Of a DNA stretch of 64,000 nucleotides, positions 24,485-37,866 are shown piece after piece. This DNA is from Dolomedes plantarius (Eukaryota > Arthropoda > Arachnida > Araneae > Dolomedidae): positions 115,555,288 to 115,619,287 of the forward strand of contig OU015491.1 in assembly GCA_907164885.2 (NCBI GenBank), read 5' to 3'. A program made the translations under genes and the position numbers. The notes under the pieces were generated by a model. It searched no databases, had not been told where the DNA came from, and worked only from the letters and a program-made list of their open reading frames with translations. The first letter of the stretch is position 1; each line of letters starts with the position of its first letter.

Positions 24485-25751
24485 CCAAAACTACGTAGAT
24501 TAACTTTAAAGAGAAAATTTTTGTACTGGTAAATGTGAATAGTGAACTTACAAAATGTAAAACTGCAAAGTTAGAAAATGTTGATAAATTTAGTGAGCGA
24601 TGATACTTTAGATGCATGTTCTCACGTAAAATTAACTGTAAAAAATACAATTGTAATATAATTTTAAAAAATGGAATAATTGTAAAAAGGACGATTTCAT
24701 TGAATTGTTAATGTTGTATCATTGAATGAAACACCTTTCGCCTTAATAAGTTGTTTTCATTCAACAAAATACTATGAAAACTGAATTTTCTGTTCCTCCA
24801 AATTTTTGAAGATAATCTGATTTATAATTATTTAATCTTAAGCTGATTAGAAAATATGCCCACGCAGATAAAAAGAAAGTAATGTCATACACCTGTTTAT
24901 AAATCTTAAAATTTTTAATCTTAGTTCTTATCATCAATGTCAGATTTAATCATTTTTACCCTTTGAATAACTGTAAAATATTGAATTGGATTGCTCTAAT
25001 TTAGGGAAAAATAAAAAAACACAATTTTGTTTATATCATTACGGGTGGTTTTCGTAATTTCCCATAATTATTTTTTTATTTGCACTTAATATTAATTTTT
25101 TTCTTATACTGATAAAATTCTAGCATTTTTTTTGCAACTAAAATATTAAGAATTTTTTTTATCCTTTTGTACACGCTGAAGGAATGAATTCGAACTACAC
25201 ACACAACTATATTGAGCAGTATTTATACAAATAAACCATTGACCTCGCTAAAGTAATATAAGATTAGTTTTTAGAGTTACTGCATTTTGATTCTAAGAAA
25301 ACAACTCCTATCCTACACCGAAAATTCAATACAACTATAGTTTTGTTATGCTGAAAATAGGAATTTAAAACCATATATTTAGTGTGTTGTCAAGATGTCC
25401 ACTTTTGGTCGTAATTTTTAAATTATTACAGATCCTGCTTCGTGAGTGAAAACTTCAATTCGACAACCCATATTTGTTTGCATCACAGTCATATTTAAAA
25501 ACATCAGTTTTTAAAATTTCTCTGATTAACTTTATTTCATATCAAGCTATGGCAACAGTTAAGCACTGGCATCATATCATAGGGAGATATTTATGGTTAT
25601 TCTAACAAACATATTCTTCAACAAACAAAACAATTCTACTGAAGGGTGTTAAACCTAGTTCAGCCAGTTTGAGAAATCTTTTGCGTGGAAATACTAAGTT
25701 TTTGTGAAATATACCGCCCACATTCATTTTAGACGCACATGAAACATATTT
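24485..25751. other. No gene seen
   Basis: Very AT-rich DNA with no recognised features. Confidence 0.6.
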
Positions 25752-26364
25752 CAGACCTGCCAACTTTCCGGATTTACCCCGGCAATGCCGGATTTTAAAA
25801 CCATCTTCCGGGTTTTCGGAATGGACACTATTATTACCGGATTTTTAGCTACATAACAAAAATATCTACTCAGTTCAGGTCATCTATGTTAAGGGAAACC
25901 TTAGAAAATTTGCTAATATGCAAATGAACACACAAGGACACTGTTATTAAGAACAATTTGACAATGAATTTTTAAAAAGAGCAAAATCAGCTACAGTAAA
26001 TGCTACAAAAATTCCAAGATTTTCTGCAATTAATTAAAACAAACATTATAAAGATATAGAGGTACTCAAAATATAGACTGATGGGGTCCCTGCTAGTGTA
26101 AATGTATAATGTGCATTCAAATGTATGATTACAAATTCCAAATATATAACTTTTATTTAATATTATAATTTCAAGACGTGCTGAACAGTAAGGAAATATT
26201 TTGAACTGTGTAATATTAAGAGATCCTATAAATTATAAGTAAGTATACATTATAATTCTTTTGTGATTTTTTACTATAATGTTTTGTTTTATGTCGTTAT
26301 GTCTATTATTTTATGTATGGTAGAATATTCCAGGATTTTACTCTTACTGAGGTTGGCAGGTCTG
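25752..26364. mobile_element. Non-autonomous hAT-like element
   Basis: A 613-bp segment with inverted ends CAGACCTGCCAACTTTCCGG and, at the right, GGTTGGCAGGTCTG. ATATTT flanks both ends and may be the core of the target duplication (hAT elements normally make 8 bp, so the exact duplication is uncertain). CAG starts and CTG ends fit the hAT superfamily. Near the left end are several CCGGATTT/TTCCGG repeats. No transposase. Confidence 0.75.
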
Positions 26365-26370
26365 ATATTT

Positions 26371-27088
26371 TAATGAATGTAATTCCTATTAACGGATACA
26401 TGGAAATTTAACTCATTTTATGTAACACATTAAAGAAAACGTGGTTTGAAAAGTATGTTACACGGTAACATTATAATTTTATAAAACAGTTTGTCGTTAC
26501 ATTTAGAATTAGATAAATGAAAAAATTATTCTGAAAGAAAAGTTAAGGAGGCCATTTTTCCACACGGACCTTTTTTTAGCAAGACCTTGTAGTTAAGGCG
26601 AAAAGTGTAGGAAGTTGAACACAATCAATCTTTGTTAAGTTTGCTCCACCTGTTACGGAAGTAAAAATCGATTATCTCAGACTAGCAAATCGTATGACAT
26701 AAGCTTACCTTCAGACGTTTCTTGATTTCAGTATATAATCATGCTAGGTTATCATTTTTGGAATTATATTGTAATAAAAAGTTATAACAAGTAATAACTA
26801 CATCCCGTGTTTTGAGTTTTTCATTCTTGTACTTTCTTACCTGAAGGATAGATTGATATTGCGATTAATAAGTGCCTACAGAAAACCAGTTCAATATATA
26901 AAATAATGAAATGCGTTTCAAAGCAAGCGACATTAGTGTGCTTTTCTAAGGAGAATTTTTCAACTCTCATCGTAAATTCGATAGGCCTGCAGGTACAAAT
27001 AATAACGGATTCAAACAAAGAACAGGGAAAAAAGTTATGAAGTTAGGCGTTGTTTCTTCCCAATATTTTGTAACCGTATTCGTGATCT
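26371..27088. other. No gene seen
   Basis: AT-rich DNA without recognised features. Confidence 0.6.
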
Positions 27089-27092
27089 TTAA

Positions 27093-27510
27093 GGCTGCTG
27101 TGTACTAACCCAATTGGATTCGCTCACCTTAACGTTAAACTATGAAAAAAAATTGCCCACTATTTACAGCTAAATAAATACCGATGATCCAATAAAAATG
27201 GTATTTTCAGTTAACCTGAACTTTTCTGTACCTTGCAACGAGATTCATCTTATAAATTTCGTCCACTAAAGGAATAGATGAGTGTTTAAAACACACTATA
27301 CCAATTTTTTTCCCCGAGTAGTTTAAATTTGAAAATATTATTGGCATTTAAAAAATGATAAAATGGCCCAGGATTTGAAATTTCTCTCTTTTTTATGGAG
27401 AACAATTTGTTTTTAATCTTTAAATCAAAGTCGTTAATCCTTGGACACATTTTTCCCCATGGGTTAAACATTGAGGGGAGAGAATCCAGTAAAGTCAGTT
27501 CACAGCAGCC
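27093..27510. mobile_element. TTAA-type MITE, copy 3, inverted orientation
   Basis: A 418-bp copy of the element at 20062 with ends GGCTGCTGTGTACTAACCC and CACAGCAGCC, perfect TTAA on both sides (27089-27092, 27511-27514). Internal landmarks run in the opposite order to copies 1 and 2: the GTGTCCAAGG block is near the right end, as its complement. It has the best-preserved inverted ends of the three. Confidence 0.92.
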
Positions 27511-27514
27511 TTAA

Positions 27515-30500
27515 GTCCAACAACTGAACCTATTTGTGAAGATATAAAAAAAGGATAAAAAGCCTCCTCCTTTTAGAAACAATCACTCCTGGGGACAGCC
27601 TTTGAAACACTCAGATCACTGTTACAAAAGATCTCAGTACAAGGACTCAGTTAGTTGCCCCTAATCCTATCCTAATACATTAGTTTACGGTACAGTAAGT
27701 AAAAGATAGAACGCAGTTTACGTGTACAGATTATGAGTAATGTTTCGTACGTTTATTTAGATTGTGGCAAAATATAAATTAAAATATGAAGCAATGTCAG
27801 TGTAATGTCTGCAACAACCTGAATCTACAAAGAATGTCTCAGTCAGAAGTTATGTCTTTTTATGTAACTTTTTTGAACTGAATAAAGGATTGATTAATTT
27901 GCAAAAATCACATGAGGTAAAAAGCGTGTTTAAAAAGCGATATGTTTTCTCGTTATTTAAATTAAGTCCATTTATTTAAGTGACATAAGAAATCAGAGTA
28001 GAGGTAAGAAATAAGCTTCTGAATCGCTCAAAATAGTCCGAAATATTTCCATGTCTTAGTACGGTATTTTTTGTCATTAACACTTTATAAAATTAACAAT
28101 GTTCAAATCTTTTCCCATTAAAAAGGATTTTTTAAGCTTAAAGGGCAATACTTACTACACCAACGAAAACTCTAGAACGAAAATGAAGATTCCAAAGAGT
28201 CAGAAAAATTTAACACCGCAGCTCAAAAAAACAAAAGACAAGGACAAAAATAATTAAATTAAAGCAAAAGTATTAATATAATATCATGTATATTAAATTT
28301 CTATATCTGTTTATTTTATTATAAATTTAATATTAATTTCTTTAATTGCAAATATAAAATTATTTCCAATTTGTTGCTATTTCGTTGAATTCATATTTTC
28401 CAAGTACCTAATACATTTAATTTGCTAACTGCAGAATAATATTTTTTGAATTTTCGTGTTTATCCAGCAACATTTTTCTCTAATTTTTAATCGATTAAAA
28501 AAGCTTTTCTTTCCTTGGTCAGCTAAGACTCTATATTTCTTTGCTACTGTTCCCAAAAAGATTAGAGTTAACAGGTATCATAAATTAGAAACACAAAAGA
28601 ACATTCTCACAGTACATCATATCTTTAGCTCTCATACTTAAACAAAGGATGTGTCAAATAATTTTCAAGATAAGAGCATTTCGTTACAACTTTCGTCAGC
28701 ATCTAAAATGTCTAAGATCTCTAAGATGCTGTCATGTAACATTTCATGAGTTGAATGATAGTGATATTTTGCAGACTGACTAGTTTACTTTCAGGAATTT
28801 TCGTTAAAATTACACATTTATTAATTTTTACCTGCATCGCATATCAGAAAGTTACATGGAATTCATAGCAGTGTTTAAATTTCAAAATTAATTCCTTCAT
28901 TATATTGGTTCTCTCTTTTTTTCCTGGTATTCTAGAGTCTTGATGTGGAATGGTTACGAAATAACGACAGTGGGATGAAGATGATTTGTAAAATATCATA
29001 AATTTTCTAATATCATGGAGTATCCATGTTACAAATTTAGGGAAAGTAATTTCCTGGAATTAGACTTCTATCTGTATTTCATGATTATTACAGTAAACTA
29101 AAAGTGTTTACATTCCCTTTGGAGACTTTGTCACATCAAAAAATTCATCAAAGAATTTTCGAATCTACACTGTTTAAGCTGAATAAAAGATTCTCATAGC
29201 ACATATCCAATAGCAGTAATACAGTATGCGAAAATCTCAGATCTGTGAAAATGACAGCAAATCGACACGTAAGTAAAAATATCCGCTAATGAGCGTTGTA
29301 AAAAATTCGTAAAGATGACGTCATTCTTAGTCTTGAATTTTTTCACGGCCCCGACATCAAAAACCATGATCTTTATTTTGAAAAAAATTTAATTTATAAA
29401 ATTGTCAGAATCTGCTGACACTTAGACATATGCGACTCACTGCAAGATCTGAAACTTACATTCTAGATTAAATTCCTTCGTAGATTTAAAGACAGATATA
29501 ATTGCATGATTTTCATTCGAATGTAATCCCATTTCTTCTATATATTTGATCTTTGCTAATATTTTTAAGTGCCTTCACACAAAAATTGTTTTTAATAACG
29601 ATAATTTTTCTAAAAGATACCAGTAGAAATATAATTTTTAATTACTGTTTTATAGAGTAAACTAGAAAAAATTATTTAATAAAATAAAATTAAAAATAAA
29701 TTGTTGAACAATAGTGCTTTACACGCTTTGGTCTATTTGGAGGGTTTTGAATTTAATATAAGTATGTTATGTAACAATACATTGTTTAGTAATCTGATTT
29801 TTCTTGGTTGTTTACAACAGATTAATGCATAGGTATACCTGATACATATACCTTTATCTTTCATTTACCTTTAAAACAACTTAATAAAACTTAAATTGAT
29901 GTGTTATGTTGGAATACAACTGAAATACATATACTCTAAACAATTACAACTTTTGTAGACAGATGATGGAAAATGCAAAGCAACAACGATCGGCAAATGT
30001 CTGTTTAAAGCTATGTGTAATTTCCTTTATGTTAGTTCCACAATTGATTTTGAACAGCATCCCTAAAATATTTTATTTAAGAGTAACAAATAAATCATTT
30101 AGTTCTAGATTTTGTGAAGAAAAAAATTCTTACTCTGCTCTATATTGAGCATTCTCCTTTATAAAAAGAGTATTTGAATCACTCTTGATATTGTTACAAG
30201 AAATGTGCATTTAAATATGCTTACATATAAGGTAATATAACTTTTAACTGAAGGTTCGTTTTCTTTCAGTCTTTTATCACCGATTGTTTGCACTGTATAC
30301 ATTTGCATCTGTTTATATTCGGAAGACATTTGTAAGTTAGGGGACATTATACACTTCAGCTATCCATAAGCCGTTTCTCACTTTAACACATTAGCATACG
30401 AACATTTATCTATGTTATCCTGAAACAGCGAAACGAGGTTTTGATACTGAATCAGCAACAGCTTGAGCAGTGTATCTAAGAACGTAAATATGAAAAAAAA

Positions 30501-33372
30501 AGTATTTTCACTATCGAAGAACAGATCTAGAAAGGCATAAGCGGAGGATTTACATCGAAGGTATTTCAACTCAACTCGCGATTATTCGATGGTTTTGAAT
30601 TCGAAATGAAGACGGCTATGAATAAAGATGAGATGGCTGATCCATATTTCTATTTACTGATGGACTCGATCGTGTTTCGTTTATAACATAAAAACGCTAT
30701 TTTCTACATTAAAATAGAAAAATAGAGATGGAATTCATACACGAAATGCTACTTTAAAGACATATATGAGCGATTCTTTTTCATGGATTAAAGCACCTTT
30801 AACAAAATTCAAAGGCATTTAAGTGAAGACACACGACCTTCGGGAATATGAAATGCATAAAAGGTTTGCAGATTTAAAGGAATTGAAAGTGCTGAAAGGT
30901 GTAAGTTGTTGTTTCATGGAAAAGCTGAAGCTTATTGGCTTCATAAATTATTATTTGTGTTGAACAGACAAATATTTTGAACCAAAATTATACGCAAAGT
31001 ATCTAGATAAGTATTGCCAATAAGAATTTCAACAATGAAAAAAAAATTTACTGAAATATTTGTTTACCATTATAATTCCTGTGGTATGTACTGAATATTA
31101 TTACAGATAAAATGAATTGATTAGACAATTATAAAAATGTTTTAGCCTGGAAAGGTATCAAGTTACCATTTTAAAAATTTCTTAATATAGGACACCTTTT
31201 TTGTATATATAAATACACTTTTCCCATAGGTCTCAAACATTTCTCATGAAAATTACACAATATTTTGTATCATTCTTTGAACATGATTTCTTTTTCATTT
31301 GAATTATAGAAACTTTTCGTATGAGTTACAAAAAATAAAGTTTAACGATGTCAAAAACTGTAGTAAAGAGCGTTGCCTAAATAAAATACAGTTAAAATTT
31401 AAATGTACTGTTAAGTATATTTAAGAAATGATTTTCTCTGTAATGGGTAACAGCTAAGAAAACTTACTGTTGAATTTGATGAATTCCGAATGATTATGTT
31501 GAGAACAGGAAAGCAGATGTTGCAATTCTACCGACTATGTAGATTGGAATAACGAATATGGTATAAACCACTAACGAATGTGGGGAATTCGCATGGCTCT
31601 CATTTCATGTAAGTACTGCATTCCTAAACATTTTGATCTACTAAAAAGAAATATGCCAACATTTTTCTAAATCTCCTAAAAATAGCTGCCATATTAATTA
31701 TTTTTCTGCACTTAAACTGTGTACTGAAATTGCTCTTTTATATTCTTCATTAAATCTTTTGTTTCAAAGTTTACTGAAATAAGGTGGTAATCACATTCTC
31801 AAATATTATGTACTAAAGATCGGCGTTAAGAATAAACAATATGCCAGTACAAAATTGAAAACATAATTTTGGACTATAAGCAGTTATGGTGTTGAGTAGA
31901 AATTTATGCAGAGTCATTACAACTTCTAACGTAGAATAGTATGTAGGAGAGTAGAGTAGTGGCTGGGATTTTACTGTAATAAACTAAATACAATGGTTTT
32001 TCAGTGTACATATTGATAATAGCATGGGCTGCTTGAAAACCTGGTTAACATGAAGAATCTAATAATGAATCTTGCACAAAAAATAGTGAACTTTTCAGAC
32101 TTTTTTTTACAGAACTAAATAAATTGATTTAAATAAGGAGATTCTATTATAATAATTATCAAACTTACAAAAATATTCTTCTTTTTTTTTCTAAAAGCCT
32201 TTTCATTTCTTTATAGGAGTGTCATGTCCACTTAAGATGGGGCGGCTGTATTTTATTTCTAATCTTTTTCGATGCTGCAAAGATAGTGCTCAAACAGATA
32301 ATCCTCTAACGGATAGTATAAAAGTTTAAGTAATCAACGCATAAAGTGTCACATATGAAGAGATTCCCAAAGTCTCTACAGAGAATTTAAAATCTCAAAT
32401 GTAGAGTATCGATTTTTGTATAAGTCTTTAGATAGGTGCTATTTTTCACGAAACATGTATTTCAAAAGAATCACTTACCTTCAGTTTTCCTGGTTTTGAG
32501 TCTTCAAGATATTTCCGTATTTAACTTTGAGTTAGTGTTTATCTAATCAGAAATTTTAAAAAAAGATACGAGGAATTGGTTTAATTTATACACCAAATAT
32601 TATATTGAATATATAAACATTTATACAGAGATTTAAATTGCTGCGTAAGTAAAGTTCTAGTCGAAAACTGAAAAGAAATCAAAGTAATTCTATAGTTCCC
32701 TCAGAAATGCTCTTTGGGTACAACAAGTTCACCAAAACGACGTGATAATACCACTATCATAGGCATTTATCTGTGAACTGTGACAATTTTGTTCAGTCAA
32801 TTAATTTTTAAACCCCCTTTATTACCGTAATCTGCATTAGTAACCAACGAATATTATCTTGAAATGTTTCGAAATTTGCTGTAATTAGAATATTTCAATG
32901 TTCTCTTTGCTAATGGACTTAGATCTGAGCATAATTACTGGTTGAGTAATTCATTATGATCTTAATTTGTGTTTCAGGGCAGTCTATTCGTAACGCCAAA
33001 CAGATATTCGTGCATTACTGGGGATTTGTTATGTACGGTACACAAATTATGATAATTATTAAATACATGGGATACAATATGCATGATATAAAGGGTTATT
33101 TTTAGGGTTATACTGTTCAGATTAAGAAAATACAAGATGACTGTACAAGATGGGATGAAAATACAAGAAAATACAAGATGAATATACAATGTAGCTGAAT
33201 TAACAAAAGTACCTTAGTGACCTCCAGTGCACCGCCGCATTCTAGGATTTTTTATACCATTTAAGAATAATTAAAATTGCCAATGTTTTCCAATGATGTG
33301 AGGAAGTATCATTATATACGTAAGACTAATGTGATTGTAGTATTTATTCTCTCTTCATCGGATATTTTAAAA
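27515..33372. other. No gene seen (long non-coding stretch)
   Basis: Almost 6 kb of AT-rich DNA with only short frames, none with a recognisable domain. Short local tandem sequence occurs near 33124-33186 (AATACAAGATG-type units). Possibly ordinary intergenic or intronic DNA of a host gene outside the window. Confidence 0.55.
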
Positions 33373-33750
33373 CGTGTCATGAACGGATGGTTTAAAATAA
33401 ATATGCAGATTTTTCAACTTTAAAGGCATGACTGGAGTTACGTAGCTCTCGTGTCACAGCCAATGGGGCTTGTACAAGTAAATACAACAAGTATTAAAAA
33501 TGTACGTGTTTTTTCAGCGAGCGGGTTTTGTTTAAGCAGTAACTATTCTGCGAGTGTGTTGGGGCTTTCAGCCATTGTGTTAGTAGCTGTTTTCGCAAGA
33601 AGTTTTATATTTAGATGTGTTTGCGACGTATTGTCGAGCCATTAAGCTCGTATCCCTTCTTTCTTCCTGTACCTATCCCAAGCTTTACCGTTCAGTTTAA
33701 GTAGGTATTTTTAAAATTAAAGTAGGTTAATTTCGCCCATTCATGACACG
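33373..33750. mobile_element. MITE candidate with CGTGTCATGAA ends
   Basis: Inverted ends CGTGTCATGAACGG at 33373 and CCCATTCATGACACG at 33736-33750 bound 378 bp that is GC-richer than its surroundings. The inverted match is about 15 bp with one mismatch. No clear target duplication. The 64-residue frame inside is unassigned. Confidence 0.55.
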
Positions 33751-34215
33751 CTTATCTGTATTCTTTTTTGTTTAATGGTTAAGTTTTGTAAATATTTTTC
33801 ATCCGAGCTATTGGATCACATCGATCCCCTATTTTTACTATGTTTTTATGTAAAATAAGAAAAATAAAGGCATTTTAGTTAGCCTCATCAAGTCTACTTT
33901 CTTGTGAAAGGTTTCTTATTTCAGGTAATTAGGTATGGGACAAGTTATGCTGTTTAATCCACCCAACAGTGATAACCATTCTCTTTTTTAACATTTTCAT
34001 TCTAAATATATTTCGTAATTACAATATCGATGAACTAAACTATTGATTGTAATATTTTTAAGCAGTGTGTAACTTCGATAAAGAGCTTTAATTGTGATAG
34101 AAAGCACATGGTCATAGGAAATCCCCAGAATGGAAAGATGGATATAACTCCAAGGAAGAATTTTCTTAAAAAGTAAGCGTTGCATTTGTATCATAAAAAA
34201 TCTAATTAAACTCAT
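33751..34215. other. No gene seen
   Basis: AT-rich DNA with no recognised features. Confidence 0.55.
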
Positions 34216-34463
34216 GACACAACATTCCGAATGTGGACCAAGGCCGGTGGTGCCATTTCCGCTTTCTTGACCGTGGGCTCGAGGTGCCATACAGCATATG
34301 TCTCGGTTAGGTGGTCAACTTGACATGGAGTTCCCATCCATGCTTGGTCCTCATTTTATAGACCCACTCAAGGGATGAAAGGCTGAGTCGACCTTGCCCA
34401 GTCGCAGGGTCGAACCCTGGACCTGAGAGCTTAAAGATTTTACCCACTACGCCACTGGGCGTC
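34216..34463 (-). repeat. tRNA-derived SINE, family 2
   Basis: On the minus strand the unit starts at about 34463 with GCGACGCCCAGTGGCGTAG, an A-box-like GTGGCGTAGTGGGTAAAATC, and a B box GGGTTCGACCC about 40 bases on. A body of about 170 bases unrelated to SINE family 1 follows, with GGATGGGAACTCCATGTCAA and the hairpin-prone GGTGCCAT repeats. Both pol III boxes are clear. One copy only in the window. Confidence 0.85.
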
Positions 34464-36406
34464 GCATTTGTAACATATGCATGAAAAATACTTTAGCCCA
34501 TAACAACAAACATTTTGGTTACAACTCACTACTTGAGCTGTGAAAACTCGCATGTCTATGATTATTGCAGAACAAATAAAGGCCATATTTGAAGAGTGGT
34601 CAAACTCCATTAATTTAAATCGAGTTAGCCTCACTTTCATGTTCTTGCAAGTCATTTCTATCTCATTTTTAACCTGGTACACCTCCAGCTTATTTCTGCT
34701 GCCAACAGAGAGCATTACAAATCAGACTTCAGCAGTCATTTCTCAGAACTCATTAGACTTTAAGGCTCTGTATCTCAAAATGAACAAGAAAGGAGTTGGA
34801 CCACTCAAATATGGCCTATAAATATGGCCTATAAATAACATAACAGATTGGTTCAACATGATACAAAAGAAGGTGATTTTTTTAATAACTTTTCTATAGC
34901 ATAGCTGTTCTGTCAAACAGATATCAGCATCTTCTCCCATTGTAGATATTTGTGACTGGGAACGAAATACGATAGTATAATTTGGAAACATTTAATCCCC
35001 TTTACTTAGTTATACAATATATGATAGGAGGAGACTGCTGAAAAGTAAAGCCATACTAGATTTCTGAGTAACTGAAGAATTTCGCAATAAATATTACATC
35101 GAAAATGTCACAAATTAACAACTGATGTTTTAACTTAAGTAAAAATTAAGCACTCATGTGTGCATGTTGCTGTGTACAATACGAATGTGTATATCGATTG
35201 TGTACACTCACGATTGTGTACATCAGGTACACTTTGTAAGCGAAATGATACCGGGGTAATTTTTTTTCCAATGTGGAGGCCTTTGTCGTGAGATATTCGC
35301 ACAGTGGGGGGAAAAATTACTGTTTTTTTTATTGTAGAAGCTATTCAAGCTTGCAATAATACCACTGAACGATCTAGGCCGTATTTTGGTCATTGTGTCA
35401 GGTCTCTTTTATCCTTGTTTACGACTTCCGACTATCGAAATATGTTTTGAAATTATTGTCAAACATTCCTAAATCGTTATCCCCATGGTTCATTCTAGTA
35501 AAAATTATTCTTTCCTTGAATATTACGTTCTAAGCCATACTGAACTCAAATCGCAAGGGTCTTTGTAACACAGGCTTTTCACTCTCATCATCCGAGTTGC
35601 AATCTCTTTATTTTAATCCGATTGACCTCTTTCGGGACAAAATCGAGGAAGATACCGATTTATATATTCACCTCCATCACATCTCCAAACACCGGAAGGG
35701 AATTCCATTTAATCACGCCTTGATAACTATGCAGGAAGAAAATTATCAACTTTTATTAATATCCCCGTATTAAAATGTTAGGCTCCAAAAAGACCCTAAA
35801 AATTACAATCAGATATAATTATAATTTTAACAATCAGATATAATTATAATTTTAACATAACGTCTAATTCAAATTATTTATTTCGTTATCTTATTCTGAT
35901 TAGTATATATTGTCATCCTAAAATGTCATAATAAAATTACTAGCGTCATGTATTTTAGAGTTTAAAATTAGCTTAAAGGGCTCTCCTGTAAAAGATTATA
36001 AACTTACAGAAAAGCTTCACCGTAAAGTTTTAATTTCAAGTGAAACCTTCGATTTCCATACTTTGTTAATCAGAAGTGTACATAATGAGATGGTGTTAAA
36101 TGTACATGATTATATTAAATTTTAATTAAAGAGTACCAAGTTTAACAACTGAGATAAGCGGCTTGTATATCTCGGAAAATTTATTTACTCATATATCTCA
36201 TTCAGTAAAACCGTATTAGGAATTAATAGTCATTCTTGAAAACTTATCACGTACGCGATATCAGTGTCGCCGAATATTGAACGTAAGATAATTCAGGCGG
36301 TATTAATAATGCATTTTATAGCCATAAACGAAATTAATTAAAAGAAGCTCATGTTCATCCAAAATAGCATGTTTTTGCAATATTTTGTTTCAGAACTTAT
36401 AAGTAA
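34464..36406. other. No gene seen
   Basis: AT-rich DNA. A 93-residue plus frame at 34540-34821 and its minus-strand shadow have no recognised domain. AATATGGCCTATAA is tandemly repeated near 34809-34838. Confidence 0.5.
35806..35855. repeat. Perfect tandem duplication of a 25-mer
   Basis: CAATCAGATATAATTATAAT plus TTTAA occurs twice, head to tail, without mismatch, indicating a recent local duplication. Confidence 0.95.
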
Positions 36407-36495
36407 CTAGCTGAAAACCCGTACTTCACTACGGGGTACATTAGAATTAAATATAACGGTCAATGTATGCAATTAATGTATATATATATATATAT

Positions 36496-36530
<35 letters not shown>

Positions 36531-37157
36531 TAAAAAATGGTAGCGGATATTTTTATAGACAAAATAATGTAGAAGAAAATATTCAAATTAAATACAACGG
36601 TAATGTATGCAATTGATTTGTATATTTAATAGCCATCAAACATACTAATTTGAATTAAATTCTTTTAAAAGTTCCATCTCAATTAACCTGGTGGTTAAAT
36701 TTTATCTTTTGCTGTTTTTAAATATCTGTTTTTGTCAGATTATTTCATTGTTATGCACATGACGCAATATTAATTTAAAGTATCGCAAAAAGAAAAGAAG
36801 ACACGTGACAGTAATTAATAAATTAAATTCCAAAAATTAATATTTAAAAATTCACCAAAAATCTGAAAATAGAGGTAAAGGTTCGAAAAAGGTTTCATTT
36901 TAAAGAACTCTTTATGATCTCTCTCGTGATTTAAATTTTATAACCCTCAGACTATTATTTTAAATGCAAACTAAAAAGAGTTACAAAAAACAGCTTAAAA
37001 ATTTAATTTAAAAAATCTAAGAAGAATATTTCAAAAATCTTTCTAAGTGCACTCCTACACTATAAGAAAATCCCCGTGCAAAATTTTAGACCTTTAGGTC
37101 CAGTGGTTTGGTCTGTGCTTTATCTGTCAGTCAGTTAGTCAGTCAGTTATGGAACTG

Positions 37158-37205
<48 letters not shown>
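36407..37205 (+). repeat. CTAGCTGAAAACC interspersed repeat, copy B
   Basis: Second copy of the repeat at 2171. Head CTAGCTGAAAACCCGTACTT, tail GTCAGTCAGTTATGGAACTG plus TA array. At the position of the internal TA tract it carries TA followed by about ten TTTA units (36478-36530). Body matches copies A and C in order. Confidence 0.85.
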
Positions 37206-37208
<3 letters not shown>

Positions 37209-37812
37209 TATTAAATATGGGGGCGATCGCGCGACCTTAAAACGGGATTTTAGTTATTAAAATATAGGATTAACAATTTAAAAGTCTGGGAGATCAAATA
37301 AGGGGGGTAATGTATGGCAGTGCAAATAGAATTAATGGGTTGGCTTAATTCAATTTCCGAAGAACCACAGAACCACATGGGAGAATTCTAGGTAGATGTA
37401 GCCTTGAGCTGGCGCAAAGAAAGGAAATGCTTAAATCAGCAGAAAGATTATCCGACATGACGAAATGAATAATTAATGAGCGTCGGTAGCGCGTTAATAA
37501 AACTTAAGGACAAAGGAGATCTTCAGAGCCATGGAGAGATAGCAACGAGTAAAGACGTGTACCGTAGGCGCACGGTTTTAAATTTGGATGGGGTTATAAA
37601 AAAAGGTTTGATGGAGCTGAGTAATTATTGGAAATTTAATAAAGATGTTTAAGATGCTCAATTGGAGTGTGTTTATGCCTATTGTGTTAACTTCTTGCTG
37701 TTTGATGGATTTAATAATGATGAATGTCCTCACCAACGGTTCACCGACTGCATCATGGTTCTCAAGTTTTAGGTTAGGAGATATTTCGATCGGGCGTGAA
37801 GCACCAACTTCC

Positions 37813-37817
<5 letters not shown>
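37206..37817. other. Unassigned block between TA arrays, possible solo LTR
   Basis: A 612-bp GC-richer block lies between two TA arrays. On the minus strand it starts TGTCGGAAGTTGGTGCTTCA and contains TTTATTAAA-type sequence in mid-block. TGTCGG is also how the LTR at 60421 begins, but the rest differs. No CA end was identified, so a solo LTR is only a possibility. Confidence 0.3.

Positions 37818-37860
<43 letters not shown>
37818..37860. repeat. (TA)n microsatellite
   Basis: TA array at the right edge of the unassigned block. Confidence 0.95.

Positions 37861-37866
<6 letters not shown>

Noticed and set aside
34380..34463. Possible functional tRNA gene on the minus strand
   Set aside because: A and B boxes are present, but the acceptor and anticodon stems do not close and the unit continues as a 248-bp SINE.
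34540..34821. 93-residue plus-strand frame
   Set aside because: No recognisable domain, overlapped by a similar minus-strand frame, and ends in a small tandem repeat.
37206..37817. Solo LTR of the element at 60421
   Set aside because: Only the first six bases (TGTCGG) agree; the rest is different.
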